Positions 1 through 5,500 of a stretch of DNA of 7,549 nucleotides are shown one piece after another. Location of the stretch: positions 1 through 7,549 of the forward strand of contig CAJOEG010000112.1 in NCBI GenBank assembly GCA_905233405.1. Reading direction: 5' to 3'. Each line of letters begins with the position of its first letter. The first letter of the stretch is position 1. Origin of the DNA: an uncultured Bacteroidales bacterium. GTDB taxonomy: Bacteria; Bacteroidota; Bacteroidia; Bacteroidales; ML635J-15. The notes under the pieces were generated by a model. It made no database searches and was not told the origin of the DNA. It saw only the letters and a program-made list of their open reading frames with translations. The position numbers were made by a program, and so were the translations under genes.

Positions 1-198
1 GGCTTTCATGCCGTGCTCTTCACAGCACTTCATGATGCGCTCATCATCCGTGGCCACTACTATCTCATCTATCTCGCTGACTTTCTCAGCCTGTTTGTAT
101 ACCCACCACACCATAGGCTTTCCGTTTATCAGGGCAAGGGGCTTGCCGGGGAAACGGGAGGACTCATATCTGGCGGGGATCACTCCAATTATCTTCAT
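1..198 (-). CDS. kdsB: CMP-KDO synthetase (3-deoxy-manno-octulosonate cytidylyltransferase), N-terminal fragment
   Basis: This reading frame on the minus strand begins at the ATG at 198-196 and runs off the window at base 1, giving 66 residues. The family transfers CMP from CTP to KDO, activating the sugar for lipopolysaccharide or capsule synthesis in the cytoplasm. The translation starts MKIIGVIPARYESSRFPGKP, the nucleotide-binding signature of KdsB-type cytidylyltransferases (IPARY..SRFPGKPL at residues 7-21, INGKPM at 24-29), followed by ATDDERI at 49-55. About three quarters of the usual ~245 aa lies outside the window. The start is backed by a strong Shine-Dalgarno sequence, which no other gene here has. 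The WWVYKQ segment (31-36) reminds me of capsule-type KdsB of Firmicutes more than of Bacteroidota enzymes; that is from memory. GC is about 52% by hand count, against about 45% in the adjacent murB. The piece ends at a suspected chimeric junction, so it may not belong to the same genome as the rest. Confidence 0.88.
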   Translation of the reverse strand, partial: MKIIGVIPARYESSRFPGKPLALINGKPMVWWVYKQAEKVSEIDEIVVATDDERIMKCCEEHGMKA

Positions 199-206
199 GG
201 TTTTCA

Positions 207-211
207 TCCTT
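207..211 (-). promoter_or_regulatory. Shine-Dalgarno sequence of kdsB
   Basis: On the minus strand AAGGA lies 8 nt before the kdsB ATG, within TGAGAAGGATGAAAACC. This is a canonical, well-spaced ribosome binding site. It fixes the kdsB start and contrasts with the other genes of the window, which have AT-rich leaders without such a motif, as is usual in Bacteroidota. Confidence 0.75.
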
Positions 212-215
212 CTCA

Positions 216-221
216 GGATCC
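216..221. other. Probable chimeric junction at a GGATCC site
   Basis: GGATCC (BamHI, containing Sau3AI/MboI GATC) sits exactly between the leader of minus-strand kdsB (readable to about 214) and murB coding sequence that starts in mid-gene at 218. Neither gene is complete across this point, they point in opposite directions, and they differ in base composition and in ribosome-binding style. The simplest reading is a ligation or assembly join at GATC. A true genomic rearrangement cannot be excluded from sequence alone. Confidence 0.6.
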
Positions 222-673
222 TTCATCATTCCGTCAGCGTGGATGCCGACGTCGAAAAATATCTGACCGACAACAACATAACAAATCCTTCACCAGCCGA
301 CATCAGGGCTGCCATAATCGACATACGCCGCAAAAAACTCCCAGAAGTCACAGAGACTGGCAGTGCAGGAAGTTTCTTCAAAAATCCAGTAGTCGATGCT
401 GAAACATTTGCCTTTTTGAAAGAAAAATTTCCAGAAATAAAATATTTCGCTGCGGGCACAAACTTCAAGCTAGCTGCCGGATGGCTCATCGACCAGTGCG
501 GACTGAAAGGTTTCCAACACAAAGGCGCAGCCGTTCACAAGAATCAAGCTCTCATACTGATAAACGCAGGCAACGCCACAGGAAACGATGTTCTTGAACT
601 ATCCCAGATCGTACAAGAAAAAGTTTTTGAAAAATTCGGTGTAAAACTCGAACCAGAAGCAATAATAATCTAA
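218..673 (+). CDS. murB: UDP-N-acetylenolpyruvoylglucosamine reductase (MurB), C-terminal part, 5'-truncated
   Basis: MurB reduces the enolpyruvyl group of UDP-GlcNAc-enolpyruvate with NADPH through FAD, making UDP-MurNAc in cytoplasmic peptidoglycan precursor synthesis. The frame from 218 to the TAA at 671-673 gives about 151 residues. These contain the region after the FAD-binding domain: ADIRAAIIDIRRKKLPE, then GSAGSFFKNPVV, where the Ser at 371-373 corresponds to the catalytic serine. AAGWLIDQCGLKG and HKNQALILIN follow, and the protein ends EPEAIII, whose second Glu (656-658) matches the conserved C-terminal catalytic glutamate. The FAD-binding N-terminal half (roughly 180 residues) is missing because the DNA switches to kdsB sequence at the GATC around 217-220. 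An open frame does continue upstream to position 8, but there it is only the antisense of kdsB. mltG follows after 11 nt, so the two are probably cotranscribed. Family assignment is secure. Confidence 0.93.
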   Translation: MLHHSVSVDADVEKYLTDNNITNPSPADIRAAIIDIRRKKLPEVTETGSAGSFFKNPVVDAETFAFLKEKFPEIKYFAAGTNFKLAAGWLIDQCGLKGFQHKGAAVHKNQALILINAGNATGNDVLELSQIVQEKVFEKFGVKLEPEAIII

Positions 674-684
674 CAATCAAACAA

Positions 685-1722
685 ATGGCAAAAAAGAAAA
701 AAGTAATCATTCCGCTACTGATAGTCTTTGTGTTAATAGTTGCAGGACTTTTCGTAGCATACAAGGCATACAATTATGCATACGCGCCAAACGTTACAGC
801 CGACAGCGATACCTATATATATATCCCTACCGGAACCGACTACAGCGGTCTACTTGAAATACTGAAATCATCGGGCAATGTAACCGATATGGATTCGTTT
901 GAGAAAGTTGCAGACTTCAAGAAACTCGACCAGAAAGTCCTTCCAGGCAAGTACAAGCTCGAAAGCGGAATGTCAAACAACGAACTCGTAAACATGCTCC
1001 GCAGCGGACGACAAACTCCCGTGAAAGTCACTTTCATAAGCCTGCGCACACTCGACATCCTTGCTGGAAAGGCCGCAACCAACATCGAAGCCGACTCTGC
1101 CGACATCGCAGTTTTGCTCAAGGACGAGGAAACTGCCCAAAAATATGGATTCAACAAGCAGACTTTCTGCTCGATGTTCATTCCCAACACATACGAGTTC
1201 TGGTGGAACACATCCGCCGAAGAATTCGTACAGCGAATGGCCGACGAGTACAAAAAATTCTGGAACGACGACCGCAAGGCAAAGGCAAACGCTCTTGGAT
1301 TGTCGCAATCGCAAGTCTCCACATTGGCATCAATTGTTGAAAGCGAAACACAAAAAAATGATGAAAAAGCCCGAATTGCAGGTGTTTACATCAACCGTCT
1401 GAAAAAAGATTGGCTCCTACAGGCCGACCCTACAGTTGTGTTCGCAGCCGGTGACTTTACAATCAAACGAATCCTCAACAAGCACCTTGAAATAAATTCG
1501 CCATACAATACCTATAAATATAAAGGGCTACCTCCCGGACCTATCTGCATCCCTTCAACAACATCAATCGACGCAGTGCTAAACTACGAGCATCACAACT
1601 ATATGTACTTCTGCGCCAAAGAGGATTTCTCTGGCTATCATAACTTTGCGACTACAAATGCACAGCACGAAGCAAATGCACGCAGATACCACGATGCACT
1701 CCGTAAAGCAGGAATTAGGTGA
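685..1722 (+). CDS. mltG: Endolytic murein transglycosylase MltG (YceG-like)
   Basis: MltG is an inner-membrane lytic transglycosylase that cleaves nascent glycan strands and is thought to set strand length. The 345-aa product matches the usual 330-380 aa. It has a short basic start (MAKKKK) and one membrane helix at about 7-28, so the rest should face the periplasm. A LysM-like region covers about 40-115, followed by the YceG catalytic domain. The catalytic glutamate is E219 in ASIVESET (215-222), aligned with E. coli E218. Other signatures are MFIPNTYEFWWNTS before it, then QADPTVVFA (from 246), SPYNTY (272-277) and GLPPGPICIP (from 281). The start 11 nt after the murB stop places the membrane helix correctly, and there is no Shine-Dalgarno motif. 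Co-direction with murB suggests a peptidoglycan operon. It converges with the SPOR gene, with a hairpin between the two. Nothing is truncated or missing. Confidence 0.95.
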   Translation: MAKKKKVIIPLLIVFVLIVAGLFVAYKAYNYAYAPNVTADSDTYIYIPTGTDYSGLLEILKSSGNVTDMDSFEKVADFKKLDQKVLPGKYKLESGMSNNELVNMLRSGRQTPVKVTFISLRTLDILAGKAATNIEADSADIAVLLKDEETAQKYGFNKQTFCSMFIPNTYEFWWNTSAEEFVQRMADEYKKFWNDDRKAKANALGLSQSQVSTLASIVESETQKNDEKARIAGVYINRLKKDWLLQADPTVVFAAGDFTIKRILNKHLEINSPYNTYKYKGLPPGPICIPSTTSIDAVLNYEHHNYMYFCAKEDFSGYHNFATTNAQHEANARRYHDALRKAGIR

Positions 1723-1730
1723 AAACAAAA

Positions 1731-1750
1731 AAGCCCGATTTCTCGGACTT
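1731..1750 (-). terminator. Rho-independent-type terminator between the convergent mltG and SPOR genes
   Basis: AAGCCCGA and TCGGACTT form an 8-bp stem with one C-A mismatch and a 4-nt loop. Read on the minus strand, the hairpin is followed by TTTTTTGTTTTC (1730-1719), so it best terminates the minus-strand SPOR gene, whose stop codon lies about 30 nt before it. The plus-strand side has only ATATGAATAT after the stem, so any effect on mltG transcripts would be weaker. Confidence 0.65.
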
Positions 1751-1779
1751 ATATGAATATTAACAAAAAAGAAAGCCTA

Positions 1780-2841
1780 CTACAATTTCATCACCCACAA
1801 CGATTCGTTGCCTGTCTGCTCCTTCAACCCCTGAAGTTCGGCACAAGCATCGGCAGTATTGGCAAAGCCTTTTACGCTAACCTTATACAAACCTTTCTGC
1901 AAAGGCAGAATCTGTGGAGACAAACCTTTTGACACCAAATCGTTGTAAACATTCTCGGCATTGCTATAGTTTGCAAAGCATCCAGCAATTATGTGAACTT
2001 TAATATCGTTATTTACTTCTGCAACGACTGGGGTTTCTACAACAGCCTCCTCAACAGCCGTTTCTGCCAATGTAGTCTCATCAACAAACTCTAAAGTTTC
2101 GTTGGCAACCACATCTTCAGATTGTGCTTCGGCAACAAAATCTTGCTCCTCAACAAAATCAGCGGTCGGTTCGGCATTCTCCAACACAACATTTTCAGTT
2201 ACTTGCTCGGTATTTCCACCAACTCCGAAACCTGCAAACACTGTATTATCGCCATTGCCATTTCCAAACAGGCGGTCGAACCAGCCCATATAAATAGACA
2301 TACAAATAAGTCCGCCAACCACCGCTGCCGACGACAACGACCAGGCAATGGCTTTTCCCCACTTATTCTTCTTACCTTTGTCCTTGGTGCTCTTTATTAT
2401 TGCACTCTCTATACGAGGCTTCGACTCCGACGGCAACATAGGAAAATTGAACGATGCCAAACCAAACGACTCGTCAAGCAGATTGGATGAATCAGGAACA
2501 AACACAAGGCTTCCAGTCCTGCGCGAAAATTCACCCAAACCATCAAACGAAAGCGACTTACCATCGGCAAGTTTCTCGTTAAGCTCGTCCACAAACGACT
2601 TTACAGTCCGCTCGGCATCTGCCCACGAAACATTTTCCGTCTGCGAAATATAATTCAGCAGAAGTCCATCGCTCAACGAAAGGCTCTCGTTAAACGCAAC
2701 CTTACGGCTCGGCGGGTAAAATTCCTGCTTCGAGAAATCCACATCGGCAGGAAAACGATTCGTAACAAATCCTCCAAAGCCAGGAATTATCACGCAGTCG
2801 TTGTCGCAAACCAACTGATATACAATATTGTATAGATTCAT
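1780..2841 (-). CDS. Membrane protein with two HU-CCDC81-type domains, acidic linker and C-terminal SPOR domain
   Basis: This 353-aa protein has four visible parts. Residues 1-55 (CVIIPGFGGFVTNRFPADV, then FYPPSRKVAFNES) and about 56-116 (SDGLLLNYISQ, then LSFDGLGEFSRRTGSLVFVP) match the tandem HU-CCDC81 bacterial domains, a branch of the HU/IHF fold found in Bacteroidota proteins. A basic stretch (150-163, KSTKDKGKKNKWGK) leads into one membrane helix at about 164-187. Residues 211-278 form a Glu/Val/Ala-rich, strongly acidic linker with no cysteines. Residues 279-352 (KVHIIAGCFANYSNAENVYN ... GLYKVSVKGFAN ... ESLWVMKL) are a SPOR domain, which in characterised proteins binds glycan strands stripped of stem peptides at division sites. 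The inferred topology is HU domains in the cytoplasm and SPOR in the periplasm, so the protein could link a cytoplasmic partner to septal peptidoglycan. Whether the HU-like domains bind DNA or protein is unknown. It has its own promoter and downstream hairpin, which suggests a single-gene transcript. Confidence 0.9.
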   Translation of the reverse strand: MNLYNIVYQLVCDNDCVIIPGFGGFVTNRFPADVDFSKQEFYPPSRKVAFNESLSLSDGLLLNYISQTENVSWADAERTVKSFVDELNEKLADGKSLSFDGLGEFSRRTGSLVFVPDSSNLLDESFGLASFNFPMLPSESKPRIESAIIKSTKDKGKKNKWGKAIAWSLSSAAVVGGLICMSIYMGWFDRLFGNGNGDNTVFAGFGVGGNTEQVTENVVLENAEPTADFVEEQDFVAEAQSEDVVANETLEFVDETTLAETAVEEAVVETPVVAEVNNDIKVHIIAGCFANYSNAENVYNDLVSKGLSPQILPLQKGLYKVSVKGFANTADACAELQGLKEQTGNESLWVMKL

Positions 2842-2863
2842 AATTTCAAAATCAAATCCGATA

Positions 2864-2892
2864 CAAAATTAATATTTTTTGGATTAAACAAC
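2864..2892 (-). promoter_or_regulatory. Bacteroidota-type promoter of the SPOR gene
   Basis: On the minus strand TAATTTTG (2871-2864) fits the -7 consensus TAnnTTTG exactly. GTTG (2892-2889) lies 17 nt upstream as an imperfect -33 box (consensus TTTG, usual spacing about 19). Transcription would begin within about 20 nt of the ATG at 2841, giving a short leader. The -7 match is strong and the -33 match is weak. Confidence 0.5.
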
Positions 2893-2909
2893 TAATATTT
2901 TTTATAATA

Positions 2910-2961
2910 CGACGTTGCTCGCAACGTCGCTACAATTGTAAAGACGCAAAATTTTGCGTCT
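2910..2961. repeat. Cluster of three adjacent palindromes (REP-like element, copy 1)
   Basis: Three perfect inverted repeats stand almost back to back. CGACGTTGC/GCAACGTCG has a 2-nt centre (2910-2929), TACAATTGTA spans 2931-2940, and AGACGCAAAATTTTGCGTCT spans 2942-2961. The last recurs 20/20 (GACGCAAAATTTTGCGTCTC) at 3866-3885. The cluster sits between the promoter of the SPOR gene and the stop codon of amn, so its hairpins could also end the amn transcript. Short intergenic palindromes of this style are common in Bacteroidota and resemble REP elements; the REP assignment is inference. Confidence 0.7.
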
Positions 2962-2972
2962 CCGATAAATCC

Positions 2973-3743
2973 CTAAAATTTCAGATGTTTTACAGAAGAA
3001 CCGCCCCTCTTTATAATCCTCAACGAATCTATACCTATTTTTAAATGGTCGTGTACAAACTGCTCGGTAACCTTCTTGTCGCTTGCTTCGGTCTTCACTC
3101 CCGACGAAACCATCGGCTGGTCGCTTACTAGCAACAATGCTCCGCACGGAATCTCGTTTGCAAAACCGACAATAAAAATCGTTGCCGTCTCCATATCCAC
3201 AGCCATTGCACGCGTCTTGATAAGGTACTTCTTGAAACGCTCGTCGTACTCCCACACCCTGCGGTTGGTGGTAAACACTGTTCCAGTCCAGTAGTCGTGA
3301 CCGTTGTCACGGATAGAAGTAGAAACAGCACGCTGCAACATAAACGCGGGCAATGCGGGCACTTCTGGCGGCAAGTAGTCGTTAGACGTACCTTCGCTGC
3401 GGATGGCGGCAATAGGCAGAATCAAGTCGCCGAGCTTATTCTTTGCCTTCAAACCACCACATTTGCCAAGGAAAAGCACAGCCTTCGGAGCAATTGCACT
3501 CAGCAAGTCCATTATTATTGCAGCATTGGGACTTCCCATACCAAAGTTTATTATTGTAATGCCGTCAACCGTGGCACTCGGCATATTGCGGTCAAGCCCT
3601 TCCACCGACACATTGTTCCATTCGGCAAACAAATCAACGTACAACTGGAAATTCGTGAGCAGTATATACTCGCCGAAACTCTCCAATGTCTTTCCTGTAT
3701 ATCTTGGCAGCCAATCGCTTACAATTTCTTCTTTCGTTTTCAT
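2973..3743 (-). CDS. amn: AMP nucleosidase, short Bacteroidota form
   Basis: AMP nucleosidase hydrolyses AMP to adenine and ribose 5-phosphate in cytoplasmic purine turnover. The 256-aa product belongs to the PNP/UDP phosphorylase superfamily. INFGMGSPNA (65-74) and LGKCGG (92-97) are the glycine-rich phosphate-binding segments. TSNDYLPPEVPALPAF (119-134) and DYWTGTVFTTNRRVWE (150-165) follow. VDMETA (182-187) is the ribose-binding methionine/glutamate motif, and SDQP (207-210) carries the presumed catalytic Asp208. The sequence closely resembles the ~258-aa proteins annotated as AMP nucleosidase in Bacteroides. It lacks the N-terminal domain of the 484-aa E. coli enzyme, which is normal for this group. 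An ATG-initiated frame extends upstream to 3839, but that start precedes a -7 box at 3767-3760, inside the extension. The ATG at 3743 (MKTKEEIVSDWLPRY) is also where homology begins. A related nucleoside phosphorylase activity cannot be ruled out by sequence. Confidence 0.88.
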   Translation of the reverse strand: MKTKEEIVSDWLPRYTGKTLESFGEYILLTNFQLYVDLFAEWNNVSVEGLDRNMPSATVDGITIINFGMGSPNAAIIMDLLSAIAPKAVLFLGKCGGLKAKNKLGDLILPIAAIRSEGTSNDYLPPEVPALPAFMLQRAVSTSIRDNGHDYWTGTVFTTNRRVWEYDERFKKYLIKTRAMAVDMETATIFIVGFANEIPCGALLLVSDQPMVSSGVKTEASDKKVTEQFVHDHLKIGIDSLRIIKRGGSSVKHLKF

Positions 3744-3759
3744 AATCAAAAACTTTTTA

Positions 3760-3794
3760 CAAAAATACACTAAAAAATATATATGACACACAAA
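3760..3794 (-). promoter_or_regulatory. Bacteroidota-type promoter of amn
   Basis: On the minus strand TATTTTTG (3767-3760) is an exact TAnnTTTG -7 box. A TGTG (3790-3787) lies at the usual 19-nt spacing, with an exact TTTG just upstream (3794-3791, spacing 23). The leader to the ATG at 3743 would be about 10 nt. The site lies inside the longer possible amn frame and therefore argues for the 3743 start. Confidence 0.55.
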
Positions 3795-3858
3795 TACAGA
3801 GAAAAATCTTGCAAGGAGAACAAACAGGCTCGCAGGCAAAAGGCTTGAAGACTAAAAG

Positions 3859-3885
3859 CCGTACGGACGCAAAATTTTGCGTCTC
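3859..3885. repeat. REP-like palindrome, copy 2
   Basis: CCGTACGG (3859-3866) abuts GACGCAAAATTTTGCGTC (3866-3883), an 18-nt perfect palindrome. Its 20-nt extended sequence GACGCAAAATTTTGCGTCTC equals 2943-2962 in the same orientation. The two copies bracket amn and its promoter. A second, weaker inverted repeat, GGCTT (3842-3846) with AAGCC (3856-3860), lies just to the left. Confidence 0.7.
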
Positions 3886-3935
3886 ATCAGATCTTCAAAT
3901 TTTCAAATCATCAAATCTCCAACCCTTCAAATCAC
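3885..3935. repeat. Degenerate TCAAATC-type short tandem repeat
   Basis: The sequence repeats TCAAAT at short intervals (ATCTTCAAAT, TTTCAAATCA, TCAAATCTCC, CTTCAAATCA) in the intergenic DNA between amn and the secreted-protein gene (3744-4045). AATCATCAAATCT at 3906-3918 recurs exactly at 6258-6270, again just before a promoter. The remainder of this ~300-nt gap (about 3936-4009) is plain AT-rich DNA in which I see no gene. Confidence 0.55.
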
Positions 3936-4009
3936 TATTTTTCAACACATTAACAATCTACGTTTAAAATTTATTTACACAAAAAACTTTTTATTTGAAA
4001 AAAATGTTA

Positions 4010-4017
4010 GACCTTTG
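4010..4017 (+). promoter_or_regulatory. Possible -7 box of the secreted-protein gene
   Basis: GACCTTTG matches TAnnTTTG except at the first base and is followed by TGCC, as is the -7 box at 6282-6289 (CTTTGTGCC in both). It lies 28 nt before the ATG at 4046. No good -33 TTTG is at the proper distance: TTTG at 3994-3997 is only 12 nt away, and CTTT is at 3987-3990. Confidence 0.4.
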
Positions 4018-4045
4018 TGCCTTGAAATTTTAAAAGGCTTAGATA

Positions 4046-5500
4046 ATGAGAATCAAGAATTTCACTTTTATCACTGTAATAATTGCAATTTTTGCATTAG
4101 CAATTCCACAAAATACATATTCACAAGTATATCAATTCGAGAATCCAGGCTTCGAACAATGGGATGGCGGAAGTGCCGATGAACCTACAGGATGGAACTC
4201 ATACCCATCAGCTAACTGCACAATGTTTGTAGGTTGCAGTACAGCAAAACAAAAAAGGCACGAACGCTCAACCGATGTCAGACCTGGTTCCACAGGTCAA
4301 TATTCATGCCTAATATATGCAAAAAGTGTACTCGGCGTTGTCGCAAATGGTGCTCTTACTAGCGGTCAGATGCAACTTGTTTCGTTGAATACAAGCAGTT
4401 CTGACAATGGCAACAGGACAATTCAAACAAACAACGATTTCAACCATCGCCTAAATGCAAAACCAGACTCAATAGTATTTTGGGCAAAGGTCGTAAATGC
4501 AAGCAATGCAAGCCAGGCATGCTGTCACCTTTATATACACGACAATTTCAACCTGCAAGACCCATTAGGTGGAAATACAGATTCTAATTATAAATCACAC
4601 ATTATTGGAATGGTTCCATCATACAACTTTACAAACAATGGAAGTACATGGCAACGTCATTCTGCACCAATAAGATACGATGGAGACACCTGCCGATCCA
4701 CCAACGATCCAGAGTATATTCTCATTACATTCTCAACAAACTATCTTGCAATGCAAGGGAGCGGAGGCGACAAACTCTATATTGATGATATCGAGTTGAT
4801 ATACAATGCCAATCTGTCGGGAATAACCGTAAACGGAAGAAATATTCCAAATTTCAACCAGAACACGACAGAATACTATGTCGATGTTGAATGCGGCTCG
4901 ACAAACTACATATCGGCAACTACTGCATCTCCACGTGCATCGTATTCTACTTCGCTTTCATCTGACGGTTCTACAGCAACAATAAACGTCAGTCATGGAG
5001 ACAAAACAAAGACATATACAATCCACTATAGAGGAACTAAGACTACACAGATTTCCGACCATATATGCAAAGGAGACTCGTACAACCAAAATGGATTCAC
5101 ACTGCCAATACAAAACAATGCAGGAATATACACATACAACAATTCATACCATCTGTCCGGTAGTTGCGATTCGGTTGTTGAACTCAGCCTCAATGTACAC
5201 AACACATACACAACAAACGAGGACTTAATAATCTGTGAAAGAGCGACATATAATTTCCACGGACAAATCATAAACGAACCTGGCACATACCAAGCATTTC
5301 TGACAAGCAGATATGGCTGCGACAGTACAGTAGTGCTAAATCTTGACGTTAAGGATTTTTATCAAGTTAATCTAAACGAGCATATCTGCGAAGGCGAAGA
5401 ATACAATGGTAACGGTTTTGAAGGACGAACAAATGAAGAACCTGTAGTGAGCGTGAACGGTTGCGTGGTCAGATACCAATTACCGCAGACGACATATTAA
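4046..5500 (+). CDS. Secreted multidomain surface protein, N-terminal part of a frameshifted gene (PCMD-like domain)
   Basis: The frame gives 484 residues. The last six or so are probably read out of frame, and the true gene should continue to 6096 (683 aa if one base is restored). Residues 1-26 form a signal peptide (hydrophobic FTFITVIIAIFALAI, likely cleavage after NTYS). Residues 29-254 resemble the PCMD domain of Bacteroidota surface proteins: YQFENPGFEQWDGG, EPTGWNS, AKPDSIVFWAK, DPEYILITFSTN and GGDKLYIDDIELIYN. Its biochemical function is unproven. Residues 255-330 look like a cadherin-like beta sandwich (LSGITVNGRNIPNFNQNTTE to KTYTIHYRG). Repeats of about 50-65 residues follow, marked by ICKGDSYNQNG/ICEGEEYNGNG and SCDSVVELSLNV/GCDSTVVLNLDV. 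Most likely it is exported by Sec, carried across the outer membrane by T9SS and attached to the surface. The ligand is unknown. The ATG at 4046 is the start that gives a complete signal peptide. Confidence 0.82.
   Translation: MRIKNFTFITVIIAIFALAIPQNTYSQVYQFENPGFEQWDGGSADEPTGWNSYPSANCTMFVGCSTAKQKRHERSTDVRPGSTGQYSCLIYAKSVLGVVANGALTSGQMQLVSLNTSSSDNGNRTIQTNNDFNHRLNAKPDSIVFWAKVVNASNASQACCHLYIHDNFNLQDPLGGNTDSNYKSHIIGMVPSYNFTNNGSTWQRHSAPIRYDGDTCRSTNDPEYILITFSTNYLAMQGSGGDKLYIDDIELIYNANLSGITVNGRNIPNFNQNTTEYYVDVECGSTNYISATTASPRASYSTSLSSDGSTATINVSHGDKTKTYTIHYRGTKTTQISDHICKGDSYNQNGFTLPIQNNAGIYTYNNSYHLSGSCDSVVELSLNVHNTYTTNEDLIICERATYNFHGQIINEPGTYQAFLTSRYGCDSTVVLNLDVKDFYQVNLNEHICEGEEYNGNGFEGRTNEEPVVSVNGCVVRYQLPQTTY

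Noticed and set aside
8..217. Open reading frame continuing upstream of murB to an ATG at position 8
   Set aside because: It is the antisense of the kdsB fragment. The encoded residues show no MurB FAD-domain features, and the frame is open only by chance across the chimeric junction.
809..828. TATATATATA tract as a regulatory or flipping site
   Set aside because: It lies inside mltG, encoding TYIYIP in frame, and is explained by codon choice.
840..1322. Minus-strand frame of 160 codons inside mltG, with others at 973-1314 and 1061-1402
   Set aside because: These are shadows of a complete, well-conserved mltG. Their translations show no recognisable domain and no promoter or start signal.
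2910..2961. CRISPR repeat or phage attachment site
   Set aside because: There is no regular array of equal spacers, no cas gene, no integrase and no tRNA. Palindromes with only two shared copies fit a REP-like element better.
3297..3786. Plus-strand frames opposite amn (158 and 127 codons)
   Set aside because: They lie antisense to the conserved AMP nucleosidase and have no motif of their own.
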